Part shown: piece after piece, positions 10,401-20,771 of the stretch | Layout of the letters: each line of letters opens with the position of its first letter | Numbering within the stretch: the stretch's first letter is position 1 | Assembly (NCBI GenBank): GCA_000383715.1 | Contig: KB911838.1 | Span: 221,755 to 285,754 of the forward strand | Length of the DNA stretch: 64,000 nucleotides | From: Verrucomicrobia bacterium SCGC AAA164-E04 | GTDB lineage: Bacteria > Verrucomicrobiota > Verrucomicrobiia > Limisphaerales > AAA164-E04 | Direction of reading: 5' to 3' | Program-made: the position numbers and the translations under genes | The notes under the pieces: model-generated | The model's input: only the letters and a program-made list of their open reading frames with translations | Databases searched by the model: none | Told to the model about the DNA's origin: nothing

Positions 10401-10784
10401 AGTCCCAAACTGTCTGGACTGTCGGCAGCTGCAGAAATTTTCAATATCGATTTCTGATTCGAAGATCAGTCCTGCCTTGTATTCGATCGAACCCGTGTGC
10501 ACCAACCCCATTGCTTTTGGAGCCTTCCAGTTAGCTGATCGAACGGCACCTGATTGAATGTATTGCCTGGCCGATTTCATGGCCTCCCAGCCTGCTGCCT
10601 TGGCCAGCATCGGTTCTGTTATTTCCTGTAATCCCATTTTTGTTTCCCAATTGACCTTAAGGCTCACCCAAGGCCTGAGACAAGCATGCTTCTTTTTCGT
10701 CTTCCAGAACGGATTGATCATGCAGTTCATTTTGGTTGGTTCGCCTGACTTGATTTTGAAATGGATGGTGGGTTCTTGAATCAA
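7473..10784 (-). CDS. SNF2-family DEAD/DEAH helicase with N-terminal SWIM zinc finger (start possibly 10637)
   Basis: [22 protein letters not shown] (SWIM CxCx(n)CxH); [60 protein letters not shown]. Confidence 0.93.
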   Translation of the reverse strand: [1103 protein letters not shown]

Positions 10785-10843
10785 ATTATCTTGCAGTTAT
10801 TGGTCTTCATTCGTAGGTTTAAATCATTGTTTAAAAACTATTT

Positions 10844-11641
10844 ATGAACAAGAAAAAGTCATACACCTGTTCTGGTTTTAGTGCGTTCACTCTCATTGAA
10901 TTGTTGGTTGTTATCGCCATTATCGCCGTGCTGGCTGGTATGCTTCTTCCGGCTTTGTCAAAGGCCAAGGCGAAGGCGAAAGCCATCAAGTGCGTTGGAA
11001 ACCTCAAGCAGATCAGTCTGTCTAATTATATGTATATCAGTGATACAGGTAAACCGGTTCACTACGAATCATGGCCCTACCTCTGGATTTCCCAGCTTCA
11101 GGAAAAGTATGCAGCGATCAAGGATGTCAGGTTTTGTCCGTCCGCGCCCGAACGTTCTGATGTGGCTTTGAAGAGGGATAGTGCCGGTTTTGGCACTATC
11201 AATCGAGCTTGGTTGGTGGATGGTGGAGGAACGAACAAGTGGCAGGGGAGTTATGCCTTGAATGGATATTTTTACACCAAAAGCCCTTATGGTAATGAGA
11301 GGAACATGTTCAAAGTAGAGGCGGATGTCAGGGCCCCCTCGTCAACCCCATACTTTGCGGACTCGGTCTGGGTGGATGCGTGGCCGGTTGAGACGGATCG
11401 TCCAGCTCGAAACCTTTACAATGGAGATAAATTTCAAGGTGCAATGGTGCGCTTTACGATTCCGCGCCATGCGGCTGGCCGTGAGGCTGCCGTCACTAAT
11501 TTCAATCCCAAAGATGCATTGCCCGGTGGTGTCAATGTGGCGTTTGCTGACAACCATGTGGAGCTGGTGCGCCTGGAGAATCTCTGGAATCTGACTTGGC
11601 ATAAGAATTGGAAAGCTCCTGCGGTGCGCCCCGGAAGATGA
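10844..11641 (+). CDS. Prepilin-type N-terminal cleavage/methylation domain protein (PVC type)
   Basis: [47 protein letters not shown]-terminal [13 protein letters not shown]. Confidence 0.9.
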   Translation: MNKKKSYTCSGFSAFTLIELLVVIAIIAVLAGMLLPALSKAKAKAKAIKCVGNLKQISLSNYMYISDTGKPVHYESWPYLWISQLQEKYAAIKDVRFCPSAPERSDVALKRDSAGFGTINRAWLVDGGGTNKWQGSYALNGYFYTKSPYGNERNMFKVEADVRAPSSTPYFADSVWVDAWPVETDRPARNLYNGDKFQGAMVRFTIPRHAAGREAAVTNFNPKDALPGGVNVAFADNHVELVRLENLWNLTWHKNWKAPAVRPGR

Positions 11642-11749
11642 TACCCTCTTGTTTTTAGTGAAAAGTATTGCTATGTTCTGTTTTGACGGAAGGTTTGATT
11701 TATCAGTGTTCCGTCAATGACGCAGGTCTAAACATCATTTACGAAAACT

Positions 11750-12367
11750 ATGGCATACGAACTACCTAAATTAGCTTACGCTTCCGATGCGCTTGAGCCG
11801 CATATCGACAGTCAGACCATGGAAATTCACCATGGTAAGCATCACAATACTTACATCACCAAACTGAACGCTGCTCTTGAGGGACAGGACGCACTCTCCT
11901 CAAAGGATATTTGGAGTTTGATCTCGAATCTTGGAGACATACCCGAAGCCATCCGTGGCGCGGTGCGCAACAATGGCGGAGGGCATGCAAATCATTCATT
12001 ATTCTGGTCCATCATGGGGCCCAACGGGGGAGGAGAACCAGCCGGTGCCCTCGGTGAGGCCATTCAGTCTGCGTTTGGAAGTTTTGACGCGTTCAAGGAA
12101 AAATTCGAGGCAGCCGGTGCCACACGCTTCGGCAGTGGATGGGCATGGTTGATCGTGAATAATCAAGGTCAACTTGAAGTGGTTTCTACTCCGAATCAGG
12201 ACAACCCAGTCATGGATGGTTCTGGCAAGCCCGTCATCGGTTGTGATGTCTGGGAACACGCCTATTACTTGAGGTATCAAAATCGCCGTCCTGATTACAT
12301 GAAGGCTTGGTGGAATGCAGTGGACTGGAATGCTGCTGCTGTCAACTACGAAGCTGCGAAGGCTTGA
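11750..12367 (+). CDS. Superoxide dismutase, Fe/Mn family
   Basis: [40 protein letters not shown]; [30 protein letters not shown] C-terminus ([29 protein letters not shown]). Confidence 0.95.
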   Translation: MAYELPKLAYASDALEPHIDSQTMEIHHGKHHNTYITKLNAALEGQDALSSKDIWSLISNLGDIPEAIRGAVRNNGGGHANHSLFWSIMGPNGGGEPAGALGEAIQSAFGSFDAFKEKFEAAGATRFGSGWAWLIVNNQGQLEVVSTPNQDNPVMDGSGKPVIGCDVWEHAYYLRYQNRRPDYMKAWWNAVDWNAAAVNYEAAKA

Positions 12368-12390
12368 TTTTTCACTTATTGACTCACATG

Positions 12391-12422
12391 CCTCGGTGGA
12401 TTCGTTTCACCGAGGTCTTTTT
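12391..12422 (+). terminator. Rho-independent terminator after SOD gene
   Basis: CCTCGGTG GATTCGTTT CACCGAGG TCTTTTT. Confidence 0.85.
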
Positions 12423-12471
12423 GTGTCGGCTAACTTACTTTCATTCATCGTCCTTGATTAGAAAGCGGAGG

Positions 12472-15459
12472 TTAATCAGATGTCTGTAGAAAGCGGATCA
12501 GGTCGCGCAATTCAGATGGAGTCATGAGTTCCTCCAATCCCTCAGGCATCAAAGAAAGCCCACCTGAGCGAAAGTGACGCAGATTAGATCGTGCGACCTC
12601 CCGGCGCATTCCTTGAGCCGATAATAAGGTCACCGATTCGGGAGTTTCAGACTGAACGATACCACTCAAAAATTCACCGTCTTTTGTCTCAGCCTCGTAT
12701 GCAACAAAGCTTGGGTTGATTGCCATATTTGGATCTAGAATATTGAAGGCCAGATCTTCGACACTACGATGGGACATATCGGTAAGATTGGGGCCAACTT
12801 CTACTCCCAGGTTGCCTGATTGATGGCATTGTGCGCAATGCTCGATGAACAGCTGCCTCCCCTTGGTCAAATTTCCTTTTGCGGGCAATCTGGTCAGCCA
12901 CTTATCCAACAAAATTTTTCGATTGCTGTACTCCTCGTCGCCAAACAGGGAAGTGGCTTTTTCTTTTACTTCCTTTGAGCTATATTTTCTCAATAAACGC
13001 CGTTGCTCCAAATCGAGATTCAACTCGCCGAGTGCGATTTGTCCATTTTCAATGGCATTCATCAAAGGGAGGTGAAATTCTTTTCTTCGCAGAAGCGTTT
13101 GAATGATGAGAGGTCTTAATCCAGGTCCGATCTCCCGCCATTGACTCAGGATTCCTTGAGCTACTTCTTTTTCCGAATATCGACCTAGTTGGCTGATTAC
13201 CGCTTTTTGTATTTTATTCGGCTCGAGTCCGTTCAGCAATTCCAATAATGCCTGCCCAACTTCATGAAATGTTCCAAGCCCGAGCAATGCGATCGCTTCA
13301 GTTCGAACCGACAAAGGTTTGGTATTGTCTTTTGCCGTGATCAACGAAGATTTCAGTGTATTTTTGAATCCTGGTAATTCGTTCAAGCCAAGTGCTTTGC
13401 TCAATTTCCAGACAGATCGTTTGACTGAAATGTCCGACTCATCTGCAAGGTTTTCCAGTGGGGTTTTGAGTATTTTTCGGATGTCTTTGTCAAGCGATGC
13501 GCGGATGGCCCCCATTTGAGCTCCATCCAATAGCGCCATTAGCGCATTGGATGGAGTGAATCTTTGTCCTGTATCTATGGATGATAATAAATGAGCAAAA
13601 CTGGCGATGTTTTGCTCATCCAGTCGAGCTGTGGTCAGGTAGGCTACTTCGTTGATACAATCATTCCAATAGTCATGACCTGCATTATCATCAGGGTAGG
13701 CTTGCCACAACTTGTAAAGCAGCCGAGTCGGATTTTTCCTGAGGGAAGTATACACCGCCCGTCTAGACCACTTGTATTGAATGTCTGTGATTAAAATCTG
13801 AATCAATGCGGCCTCATTGTCAGGATGAGGATGACACCCAAGGATGAGTGCAATGTGAAACCTTACTTCAGCGTCCGGATCCTGCGCCATTGATTGAACC
13901 ACAGGCCAGGCTTGATTCCACCATTCCGGATGTTTTTCGAGGATTTTCAAGGATTGCACTCTCACTTCTGGATGCTGATCATTAAGGCCAAGTTGAACAT
14001 CCTCGATATGGGTCATTCCGAGTCCATTCATGCACCACAAAGCGTGAATTTTTGATGTAATGCTTCCAGATGCGATGGCTTCCTTGAAGGAAGAACGGTT
14101 TGTTGTAGCTTGTCGTTCAACAATCAAACGGTGAGCAGTGCCTCTTACCCAGTCATTCTCATGGCCCAGGTGTGCTACCAACTCTTCGTGAGTAGCCGAA
14201 GCTAGATTGGTGTTTTCATATGAAGTCTCATCCACGCTGGCAACGCGATAAATGCGACCACGATCTGCCCCTTCTCTGATTCGGTAATTTCCCATGATTT
14301 GCTCAGGGATGTAATCGGGATGCTCAATGACGCCTCGCTGCATATCCATCAAATAGAGATGGCCATCGGGTCCTGTTTCCAAGCCAACAGGCCGAAAGGC
14401 GAGGTCACGGCTGGCAATAAACTCGTGGGACTGTTCTTCAGGCGCTCGACGCGCTTCAAGGATGGGGCCCTTGGGATACATCACATCCCGATGCACAAGA
14501 TTACCGACCACGTCACAGACCAAAACACCGCCAACCAGAGATCCGTGAGTAAAAGTGCCCGGGATTAATCCCATTCCACCGGATGAACTGAAATACCCTG
14601 CTTGCTCTGGATGATTGACTCGGGTTTGAGCTGTTGAGATCGGATAAATACGAGCCATACCTCCATGATCTGAAATGCTGCTTGTCGCTTTGATGGAGGG
14701 GAATCCTCGGAACCGCTCCATGGCCTTGACCGGCAAGATCCGTTGTAAAATATGATTGATGTTATGCGGAGTGAAGCTGCGTCCGAAACGATCGAAGATC
14801 AGGCCAAATCCACCACCCGTATGGTAGGTGCGACTGACCCGCCCCGTCAGAGGATTCCAGGCAAAATCAGCATTTCTCAAAGCCAGAGGATCGGCAGCGC
14901 TTTGCGGTGAGTAGATGATTCCGTTGTTCCCGCCATTCACGCCATGGAGCCTTCCATCCAACCCCCAGCGAAGACCGCTTAAATTGCTGTCCGTTACACC
15001 TTGATTAAACCCTGTCAATAAAGTCTGCCTGACATCCGCAATGTGGTCGCCGTCCGTATCCCGCAAAAAAATCAAATCTCCTGCAGCGACGATCACGCCG
15101 TCTTTATAAGGGGCAATGGATGTCGGAAAACTCAGGCGTTCAGCATAGAGATGGCTTGCGGATACATTCCCGGAAGCATCGAATGTTAATTTTCTGATGG
15201 TTCCACCTGGGGATCCAGAAGGTCCTTTGCCGTAGGGGTAGTCGCGCATTTCGACTACATACATGTTTCCAGAGGCGTCAAAACAAAGAGCGACTGGGTC
15301 AACGACATCCGGCTCAGCCGCGATCAGTTCGATGCGTATGGACGGGTGGTGTCTAAACGCCCCCGTTTCGGTGAATGCCATTGAATCGCTTGCCTGAACA
15401 GGCAAAACGCAGGCTGCAGCCAGGTAAAAGCTCAGAAGATTCCAAAAATGCTTTGCCAT
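12472..15459 (-). CDS. PVC-type haem-binding dehydrogenase: beta-propeller, HEAT-like repeats, C-terminal cytochrome c
   Basis: CFDASGNMYVVEMRDYPYGKGPSGSPGGTIRKL; GLETGPDGHLYLMDMQRGVIEHPDYIP; CAQCHQSGNLGVEVGPNLTD; signal peptide start MAKHFWNLLSFYLAAACVLPVQA at 15459. Confidence 0.9.
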   Translation of the reverse strand: MAKHFWNLLSFYLAAACVLPVQASDSMAFTETGAFRHHPSIRIELIAAEPDVVDPVALCFDASGNMYVVEMRDYPYGKGPSGSPGGTIRKLTFDASGNVSASHLYAERLSFPTSIAPYKDGVIVAAGDLIFLRDTDGDHIADVRQTLLTGFNQGVTDSNLSGLRWGLDGRLHGVNGGNNGIIYSPQSAADPLALRNADFAWNPLTGRVSRTYHTGGGFGLIFDRFGRSFTPHNINHILQRILPVKAMERFRGFPSIKATSSISDHGGMARIYPISTAQTRVNHPEQAGYFSSSGGMGLIPGTFTHGSLVGGVLVCDVVGNLVHRDVMYPKGPILEARRAPEEQSHEFIASRDLAFRPVGLETGPDGHLYLMDMQRGVIEHPDYIPEQIMGNYRIREGADRGRIYRVASVDETSYENTNLASATHEELVAHLGHENDWVRGTAHRLIVERQATTNRSSFKEAIASGSITSKIHALWCMNGLGMTHIEDVQLGLNDQHPEVRVQSLKILEKHPEWWNQAWPVVQSMAQDPDAEVRFHIALILGCHPHPDNEAALIQILITDIQYKWSRRAVYTSLRKNPTRLLYKLWQAYPDDNAGHDYWNDCINEVAYLTTARLDEQNIASFAHLLSSIDTGQRFTPSNALMALLDGAQMGAIRASLDKDIRKILKTPLENLADESDISVKRSVWKLSKALGLNELPGFKNTLKSSLITAKDNTKPLSVRTEAIALLGLGTFHEVGQALLELLNGLEPNKIQKAVISQLGRYSEKEVAQGILSQWREIGPGLRPLIIQTLLRRKEFHLPLMNAIENGQIALGELNLDLEQRRLLRKYSSKEVKEKATSLFGDEEYSNRKILLDKWLTRLPAKGNLTKGRQLFIEHCAQCHQSGNLGVEVGPNLTDMSHRSVEDLAFNILDPNMAINPSFVAYEAETKDGEFLSGIVQSETPESVTLLSAQGMRREVARSNLRHFRSGGLSLMPEGLEELMTPSELRDLIRFLQTSD

Positions 15460-15560
15460 AGTGAATATGTCTGGGTGAAAGGATTGATCCATCACACGTC
15501 CGATGAGCGGCATCATCGACGGGCTTTGAAATCGAACCATGCATGAGCATGAGCTTTTGC

Positions 15561-16469
15561 TCAAGACGAAAGCCATTGACGTTTCCATTTACCGAGGTCG
15601 GCCAAACCGAGGCATACACCTGCCATGACGAAGATCATGGCTACCCAAAAATGGATCTGTACGGATTCATTCAGAAATACCCTACCGCATAAAACAGTGG
15701 TCAATGGGATGAGATTTACAAAAAGCATGACTCTGCTCGTGGGCCATTTCTTCAATGCATTCGTCCAAAAAGCAAAGGCAAAAACACCTGCACCAATGAT
15801 CGAATAAATCTGTGTTGCCCACAGTTTCGGTTCCATTGCGATGCTTGCGTTCATCTGATCGTATATGGCAAATGGTAGTAACCAGACAAAAGTGCGAATG
15901 AAATTGTGTCCATTGAGCTGGGCGCTGGATAATTGATTGCCAAAACTGCGGCAGACCCTGCTGTAAAATGTCCACAATACCGCTGCGAGCAATCCCAGTC
16001 CATTGCCCAACCACCCCACTTCCTGACTCGCAGAGGATTGAAAAAGGATCGCTACTCCAAACAAGGTCAAGACTGCTGCAATGAAACGTTTGATCAGTTC
16101 AGCGCGCTCTACCAATCTGATTTCCCAAAGCAATGCCCACATGGGTGAAGTGGCGAAGAGTAAACCCATATTCGCGGCGGTACTGAATTTGAGAGCCCAA
16201 ATAAAACTTAAAATATAGACGGTAAAACTCAGGCTCCCTTTGAACCAAAGGGCTTTTTTCAGTGATGGACTCAAAGGTTTTGGGGAACCGAACCAGCGCG
16301 TCTTATGTGCAAGAAAAAGCAGTAATGCGCCTGAAATCAGAAAGCGTGTGCAGCTGGTCCAGATGGGGGGCCATGTATCGACAAGGTATTTCGTAGCGAC
16401 GTTATTTCCTCCCCAGAGAAATACCGCCACGATCAATCCCGTTACTACTGCTGCCGAATTGTCACGCAC
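15561..16469 (-). CDS. EamA/DMT-family transporter (start inferred as GTG at 16469)
   Basis: Ten-TM-like hydrophobic profile, AVFLWGGNNVATKYLV, FSTAANMGLLFATSPMWALL; GTG start gives VRDNSAAVVTGL. Confidence 0.78.
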   Translation of the reverse strand: MRDNSAAVVTGLIVAVFLWGGNNVATKYLVDTWPPIWTSCTRFLISGALLLFLAHKTRWFGSPKPLSPSLKKALWFKGSLSFTVYILSFIWALKFSTAANMGLLFATSPMWALLWEIRLVERAELIKRFIAAVLTLFGVAILFQSSASQEVGWLGNGLGLLAAVLWTFYSRVCRSFGNQLSSAQLNGHNFIRTFVWLLPFAIYDQMNASIAMEPKLWATQIYSIIGAGVFAFAFWTNALKKWPTSRVMLFVNLIPLTTVLCGRVFLNESVQIHFWVAMIFVMAGVCLGLADLGKWKRQWLSS

Positions 16470-16504
16470 GCAGAGAGTAAGGGGGACGCATCGTCGAGTG
16501 ACAA

Positions 16505-17254
16505 CTAGAAATAGCGCCTGAGGTTCCTCGCTGAGAGGTTGTTGAGATCGAGAAGTGTCAGGAAATCGATGGTGCCAAACGCCTTGTCCAAGGCGGGTGG
16601 TCCACAAATTTGAGCGCCAACGGTCAGATAAGCTCGCAGCAATTTGGGTATCTCAGGTTGCGTTTCCGGTTGCTCCCCGAATGGGCAGGCATACCTGGGG
16701 AGTGGATTGGTGCGCAGGTGTGGTAACGTAAGGAATCGTTCCTTCAGCATGCGAAAAACCTCAAGGCCTGCGTCTGGATCTTGGGACGTGAGTGAACTGC
16801 AGCCTATGAAATATCGAAGATCATAGTTCCTGGCGTAGCGAGCAATGCCTTTCCATAACAGGCTCAGGCTGGCAAGGTTTCGATGAGATTTATGGATACA
16901 GGCCCGGCCTAATTCTAACATCTCATGACGCATGGGTTCGAAAGGTGAGAAGTCAAATTCCTGCTCGCTGTAATAGCCAAGACCCTTTTTTGCCTTGATC
17001 CCTGATTGAAGCCGGTAAGTTCCAACAATACGGCCGCTCGCCCTGTCCTCAACAATTAAATGATCGCAGATGGTGTCAAAGGGATCCTCGTCTCTGCCTG
17101 TGGTAAATGCTTCATCCAAGCCCTCTTCCAGCTCCAGATTGAATACCTGAAACCGGAGCATTTGGGCTTTTTCAATATCCTCCGGAGTTTGCGCGAGGCG
17201 GCAGCAGTAATGGGATGCCACTAACTCTTGAAACCAATGTGCGGTTAGCTTCAT
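16505..17254 (-). CDS. GNAT-type N-acyltransferase, OlsB/hemolysin-like
   Basis: QMLRFQVFNLELEEGLDEAFTTGRDEDPFDTICDHLIVEDRASGRIVGTYRLQSG...ELGRACIHKSHRN. Confidence 0.8.
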   Translation of the reverse strand: MKLTAHWFQELVASHYCCRLAQTPEDIEKAQMLRFQVFNLELEEGLDEAFTTGRDEDPFDTICDHLIVEDRASGRIVGTYRLQSGIKAKKGLGYYSEQEFDFSPFEPMRHEMLELGRACIHKSHRNLASLSLLWKGIARYARNYDLRYFIGCSSLTSQDPDAGLEVFRMLKERFLTLPHLRTNPLPRYACPFGEQPETQPEIPKLLRAYLTVGAQICGPPALDKAFGTIDFLTLLDLNNLSARNLRRYF

Positions 17255-17587
17255 CCTTCAATCGATCAGTATCATCTCTTGTGAATGGATCATGATCATA
17301 AATTATGGCCGGCTGGATAATGAATTTATATTTATTTGATCTTTAAGGATGTATTTGTCCAGCTTTGTTTGAACGAATTCTGGCTTTTTGTGTTAATTTC
17401 AATTTCATCATGTCAGTTTAAATTGGCAAGGCGTTGAGGACATATAGGAGTCACCTTGTATGGCAATCCCGCAAAATGATCATGTCATAGTCAACAAGGA
17501 TAATGAAGTTTGCGATCTGCTGAATAATGAAGATGCCAAGAACATCAGTTTAGCTTCGTTCATGAATGAAGGTAACAAGCTGTGGTT

Positions 17588-19135
17588 TCAATACTCTGTG
17601 ATTGCTTTCAGAGCTTTGCGTATTCTGAAATACTTTCTCTTCTGCTGTTCTGGACGGCTTTCGATGATGTCGAACGCGTTTTCCTGCGTAACCCCATGGT
17701 CAACAACCTCCCAATCTTTGAGGTTTTCGGAAACTTCCAGCAAAAAATTTTCTCCAGGAACGCTTGGTAATCGCAGATGAATACTTCCGTCTTTCATGAT
17801 TTTTGTATCCTCACGCTCAGGGGGGGTATCCATGATCACGGCTTTGGCGGTGTTTGCGTGACCGATGGCATAGGTCAGGATTGATGGAACCAGTGATAAA
17901 ACGATGGTTTCTCTTCCTTCCCTCATATCATCAGCGATGGGGTTCAGAATCACCTTGCCCCATCGCTGACCAGGCTCAATCACCATTGAGCCTCCCAGTT
18001 CTTCGTAATCAATGCCGTTTGCCGCACTTCCTGATGTCTGGTAGCTGACTTTTAATGCCGTATCCGTTCTGCCGGTGCGACGAATACTAAAGGTTGCCGT
18101 ATCAGATGGTGCGCTTGCAATGTCAGTTGTTTCTGTGGCAAGCGCATCTTTGGTAAAGAGGGTGAGTTCAGGGAGGTCTTCATCGCCGATAACGATTACC
18201 TTGACTGGGCGGGAAAAGACCGACGCCCCTTCATTGTCTGTGACCGCCAGTGTGATCTCATGGGTTCCCGGGCTTGCCTCTTTCCATTGGTAATTGAAAT
18301 GCTGGCGTTGGCCTGACTCTGGAGCGACGATGAAATTCATGGTTCCTTCATGCACCACCTCTTCATTTACCAGAAACTGAAAGCTGCTGATCCATCCGTC
18401 CTTGTCGATTGCTTCACCTGTGATTGAAAGGGTTGCCGGTGCTTGGAATTTTTTATTTTTGCCAGGCGTAATGATGCCTGATTTTGGCAATAAATTAATG
18501 CTGTGGTCGTTTTCAAACACCTTGAGTTTTGAGGTGTTCTTTTTTCCCACCTGATAACAGGAGGGTGGCGGTGGGAAGATGGCGATGCATACAATATCTT
18601 CCAATGTCAATATCACCTCTTCGACTCCTTCTACTTCCTCATCTTCCAAAGCCTGGACCGTTACTTTCACACTTTCCTGACCTTGAGCAATGGTGGCTGT
18701 TCCATTCAGCCGAACGTAATCTTTCCCATTCACCGCTGACCCGCTCAAGTGATAATAGACCTCCAGAGGGTGTGAGAGATCTCCATCGCGTGTAATGAGG
18801 AAGGAACCTCTGTCCGCTTTGTCATCTCTGGATGTTTCGAACGCTTCCCTGTCCGAAGTTTCAACCTGCACGACGGTCAACCGGTGCTCGTCACTGCCAG
18901 TTTCCTTTCGTGGTTGCATGACGACAGCATCGTGCCTGCTTTGCTTGCCCTTTTCATCGATGGATTCTGTGGGCGAATTATGGTTTTTCTGGTGTTCTTC
19001 AGATTTCTTCTCAGGCGATATCTGATTGACGATGGGAGGATCTGTTGGGGACTTCTGAGCCGATGCTGTCATACCTAACGAGCCGATCAGCATGACAGTT
19101 GCAAGATTTCTCGACAACGGGTTACTTTTTTTCAT
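17588..19135 (-). CDS. Secreted protein with two Calx-beta-like domains and an Ig-like domain
   Basis: GSAVNGKDYVRLNGTATIAQGQESVKVTVQALEDEEVEGVEEVILTLED and GSAANGIDYEELGGSMVIEPGQRWGKVILNPIADDMREGRETIVLSL; signal peptide from 19135. Confidence 0.85.
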   Translation of the reverse strand: MKKSNPLSRNLATVMLIGSLGMTASAQKSPTDPPIVNQISPEKKSEEHQKNHNSPTESIDEKGKQSRHDAVVMQPRKETGSDEHRLTVVQVETSDREAFETSRDDKADRGSFLITRDGDLSHPLEVYYHLSGSAVNGKDYVRLNGTATIAQGQESVKVTVQALEDEEVEGVEEVILTLEDIVCIAIFPPPPSCYQVGKKNTSKLKVFENDHSINLLPKSGIITPGKNKKFQAPATLSITGEAIDKDGWISSFQFLVNEEVVHEGTMNFIVAPESGQRQHFNYQWKEASPGTHEITLAVTDNEGASVFSRPVKVIVIGDEDLPELTLFTKDALATETTDIASAPSDTATFSIRRTGRTDTALKVSYQTSGSAANGIDYEELGGSMVIEPGQRWGKVILNPIADDMREGRETIVLSLVPSILTYAIGHANTAKAVIMDTPPEREDTKIMKDGSIHLRLPSVPGENFLLEVSENLKDWEVVDHGVTQENAFDIIESRPEQQKRKYFRIRKALKAITEY

Positions 19136-19179
19136 AATCAACATCTTCCTCATCATTTCCAGAAAATCTTGCAATTGTC

Positions 19180-20667
19180 ATGCCATCTCAGAAATTAAAA
19201 AATAGGATCCATCGTCCTGGCCCTTCATCATTCTGGCTTTGTTACATCGGAATATTTTTCATTGTCTTGTCAATTGCCGCAAAGGATGAAGTATTTCGCG
19301 TGGCTTGTGTCGGGGATAGTATCACGCAAGGGGCACGGGTTGATGCAGACACACAATCTTATCCGGTTCGACTTGCTGAGATCCTTGGTGCCCCTTATGA
19401 AATTCGTAATTTTGGTGTCGGGGGCGCCACGATGCTACGCAGTGGAAAACCGACGGTCTGGTCTAAGCTGGAGGCGATCAAGGCGTTTGAGCCACATCAT
19501 ATTATCATAGCTCTGGGTACAAACGACACCGTTGAGGGGCATCGACGGAATTGGTCGCGCATCGACCGATTTGAGCCCGATTGCAAGGACTTGCTTGATG
19601 AGTTGCTCGGAATGCCATCACACCCGACGATCTGTCTGGCAGGCCCCACTTCCATGGTGCTGGAGACTCCCGGATTAAGCGAGCAACGTCAAATCAATCT
19701 GCGGGAGCGAAAACCCAGACTTCAACAGCTCCGCGGCATCCTCAACAACCTGGTCGAAGTCACGGCAAACGATCGAGTGCATTTTCTGGATCTTGCTTCG
19801 GTTTTTGAGAGGCGCCCTGAATTAATGACGCATAGTGACGGTGTGCATCCTAATATATACGGATACAAGGAATTAGCTCTGGTCGTCGCACGCTTGATCG
19901 AGTCAAAGCATGGAAAGAGCAAGGACATCAAAAAAGACCGATGGCAAGGATTTGAGCGCCAGCATTTCAAGGTTCAGGGTAGATCCGCTTGGATCGTTGT
20001 TCCTCTGAAAGCCGCTGAGGGGCGCCCCTGGATTTGGAGGGCTCGTTTTCCCGGTTTTCATGCTGAAATGGATCAACAACTCGTCGGGCATGGTTTTCAC
20101 GTTGGATATGTCGATGTTGCGGGGTTTTTTGGTGCATCGGATGCCATGGAAAAAGGCGATGCGTTTTATCATTTCGTGACTCAGCGATATCAGCTGTCTC
20201 GTCAGCCGGTCATGGAAGGCGTGAGTCGGGGTGGTTTGTTTGTTTATCACTGGGCAATGCGTCACCCGGAATGGGTAAGCGCAATTTATTGCGACACACC
20301 GGTTTGTGATCCGAGAAGCTGGCCGGGAGGGCAGGGGAAAGGAATGGGGTCAGTGCGAGACTGGGATCGTTTCATGAAGGTCAATGGGCTTACGCCAGAG
20401 ACTTCGCATGCATACAGGGCTCCCATATTCAAAAATTACGGTCTGCTTGTTCGTTATCAAATCCCCATCATGCATGTCATTTCCGAAAACGACAGGATTG
20501 TTCCTCCCGAGGAAAATACCCTCAAATTGAAGACTTATCTGTTCAATAGGGGACATTCCATGGAATTGATACGTGTGAAAAAAGGCACCTCCGTTTCTCA
20601 TGGTCACCACTTTACTCATCCGGAACCCGATCGAGTGGTTCGGTTTATTCGCCGACATGCAAAATAA
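19180..20667 (+). CDS. SGNH/GDSL-type esterase fused to a C-terminal alpha/beta-hydrolase-like domain
   Basis: VACVGDSITQGARV (GDS block I), IIALGTNDT, DGVHPNIYGYKELA; then WIVVPLKAAEGRPWIWRARFPGF...GVSRGGLFVYHWAMRHP...ISENDRIVPPEENT. Confidence 0.82.
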   Translation: MPSQKLKNRIHRPGPSSFWLCYIGIFFIVLSIAAKDEVFRVACVGDSITQGARVDADTQSYPVRLAEILGAPYEIRNFGVGGATMLRSGKPTVWSKLEAIKAFEPHHIIIALGTNDTVEGHRRNWSRIDRFEPDCKDLLDELLGMPSHPTICLAGPTSMVLETPGLSEQRQINLRERKPRLQQLRGILNNLVEVTANDRVHFLDLASVFERRPELMTHSDGVHPNIYGYKELALVVARLIESKHGKSKDIKKDRWQGFERQHFKVQGRSAWIVVPLKAAEGRPWIWRARFPGFHAEMDQQLVGHGFHVGYVDVAGFFGASDAMEKGDAFYHFVTQRYQLSRQPVMEGVSRGGLFVYHWAMRHPEWVSAIYCDTPVCDPRSWPGGQGKGMGSVRDWDRFMKVNGLTPETSHAYRAPIFKNYGLLVRYQIPIMHVISENDRIVPPEENTLKLKTYLFNRGHSMELIRVKKGTSVSHGHHFTHPEPDRVVRFIRRHAK

Positions 20668-20771
20668 GTGAAGAGATTGCGTTTTTCCCGCATGAGAGCT
20701 TGAGTTCAAGTTGTGACGATTCAGGGCAATCGATGCATTGCGTTCTTTTCATTTGTGAGTAAACTGGCTCC

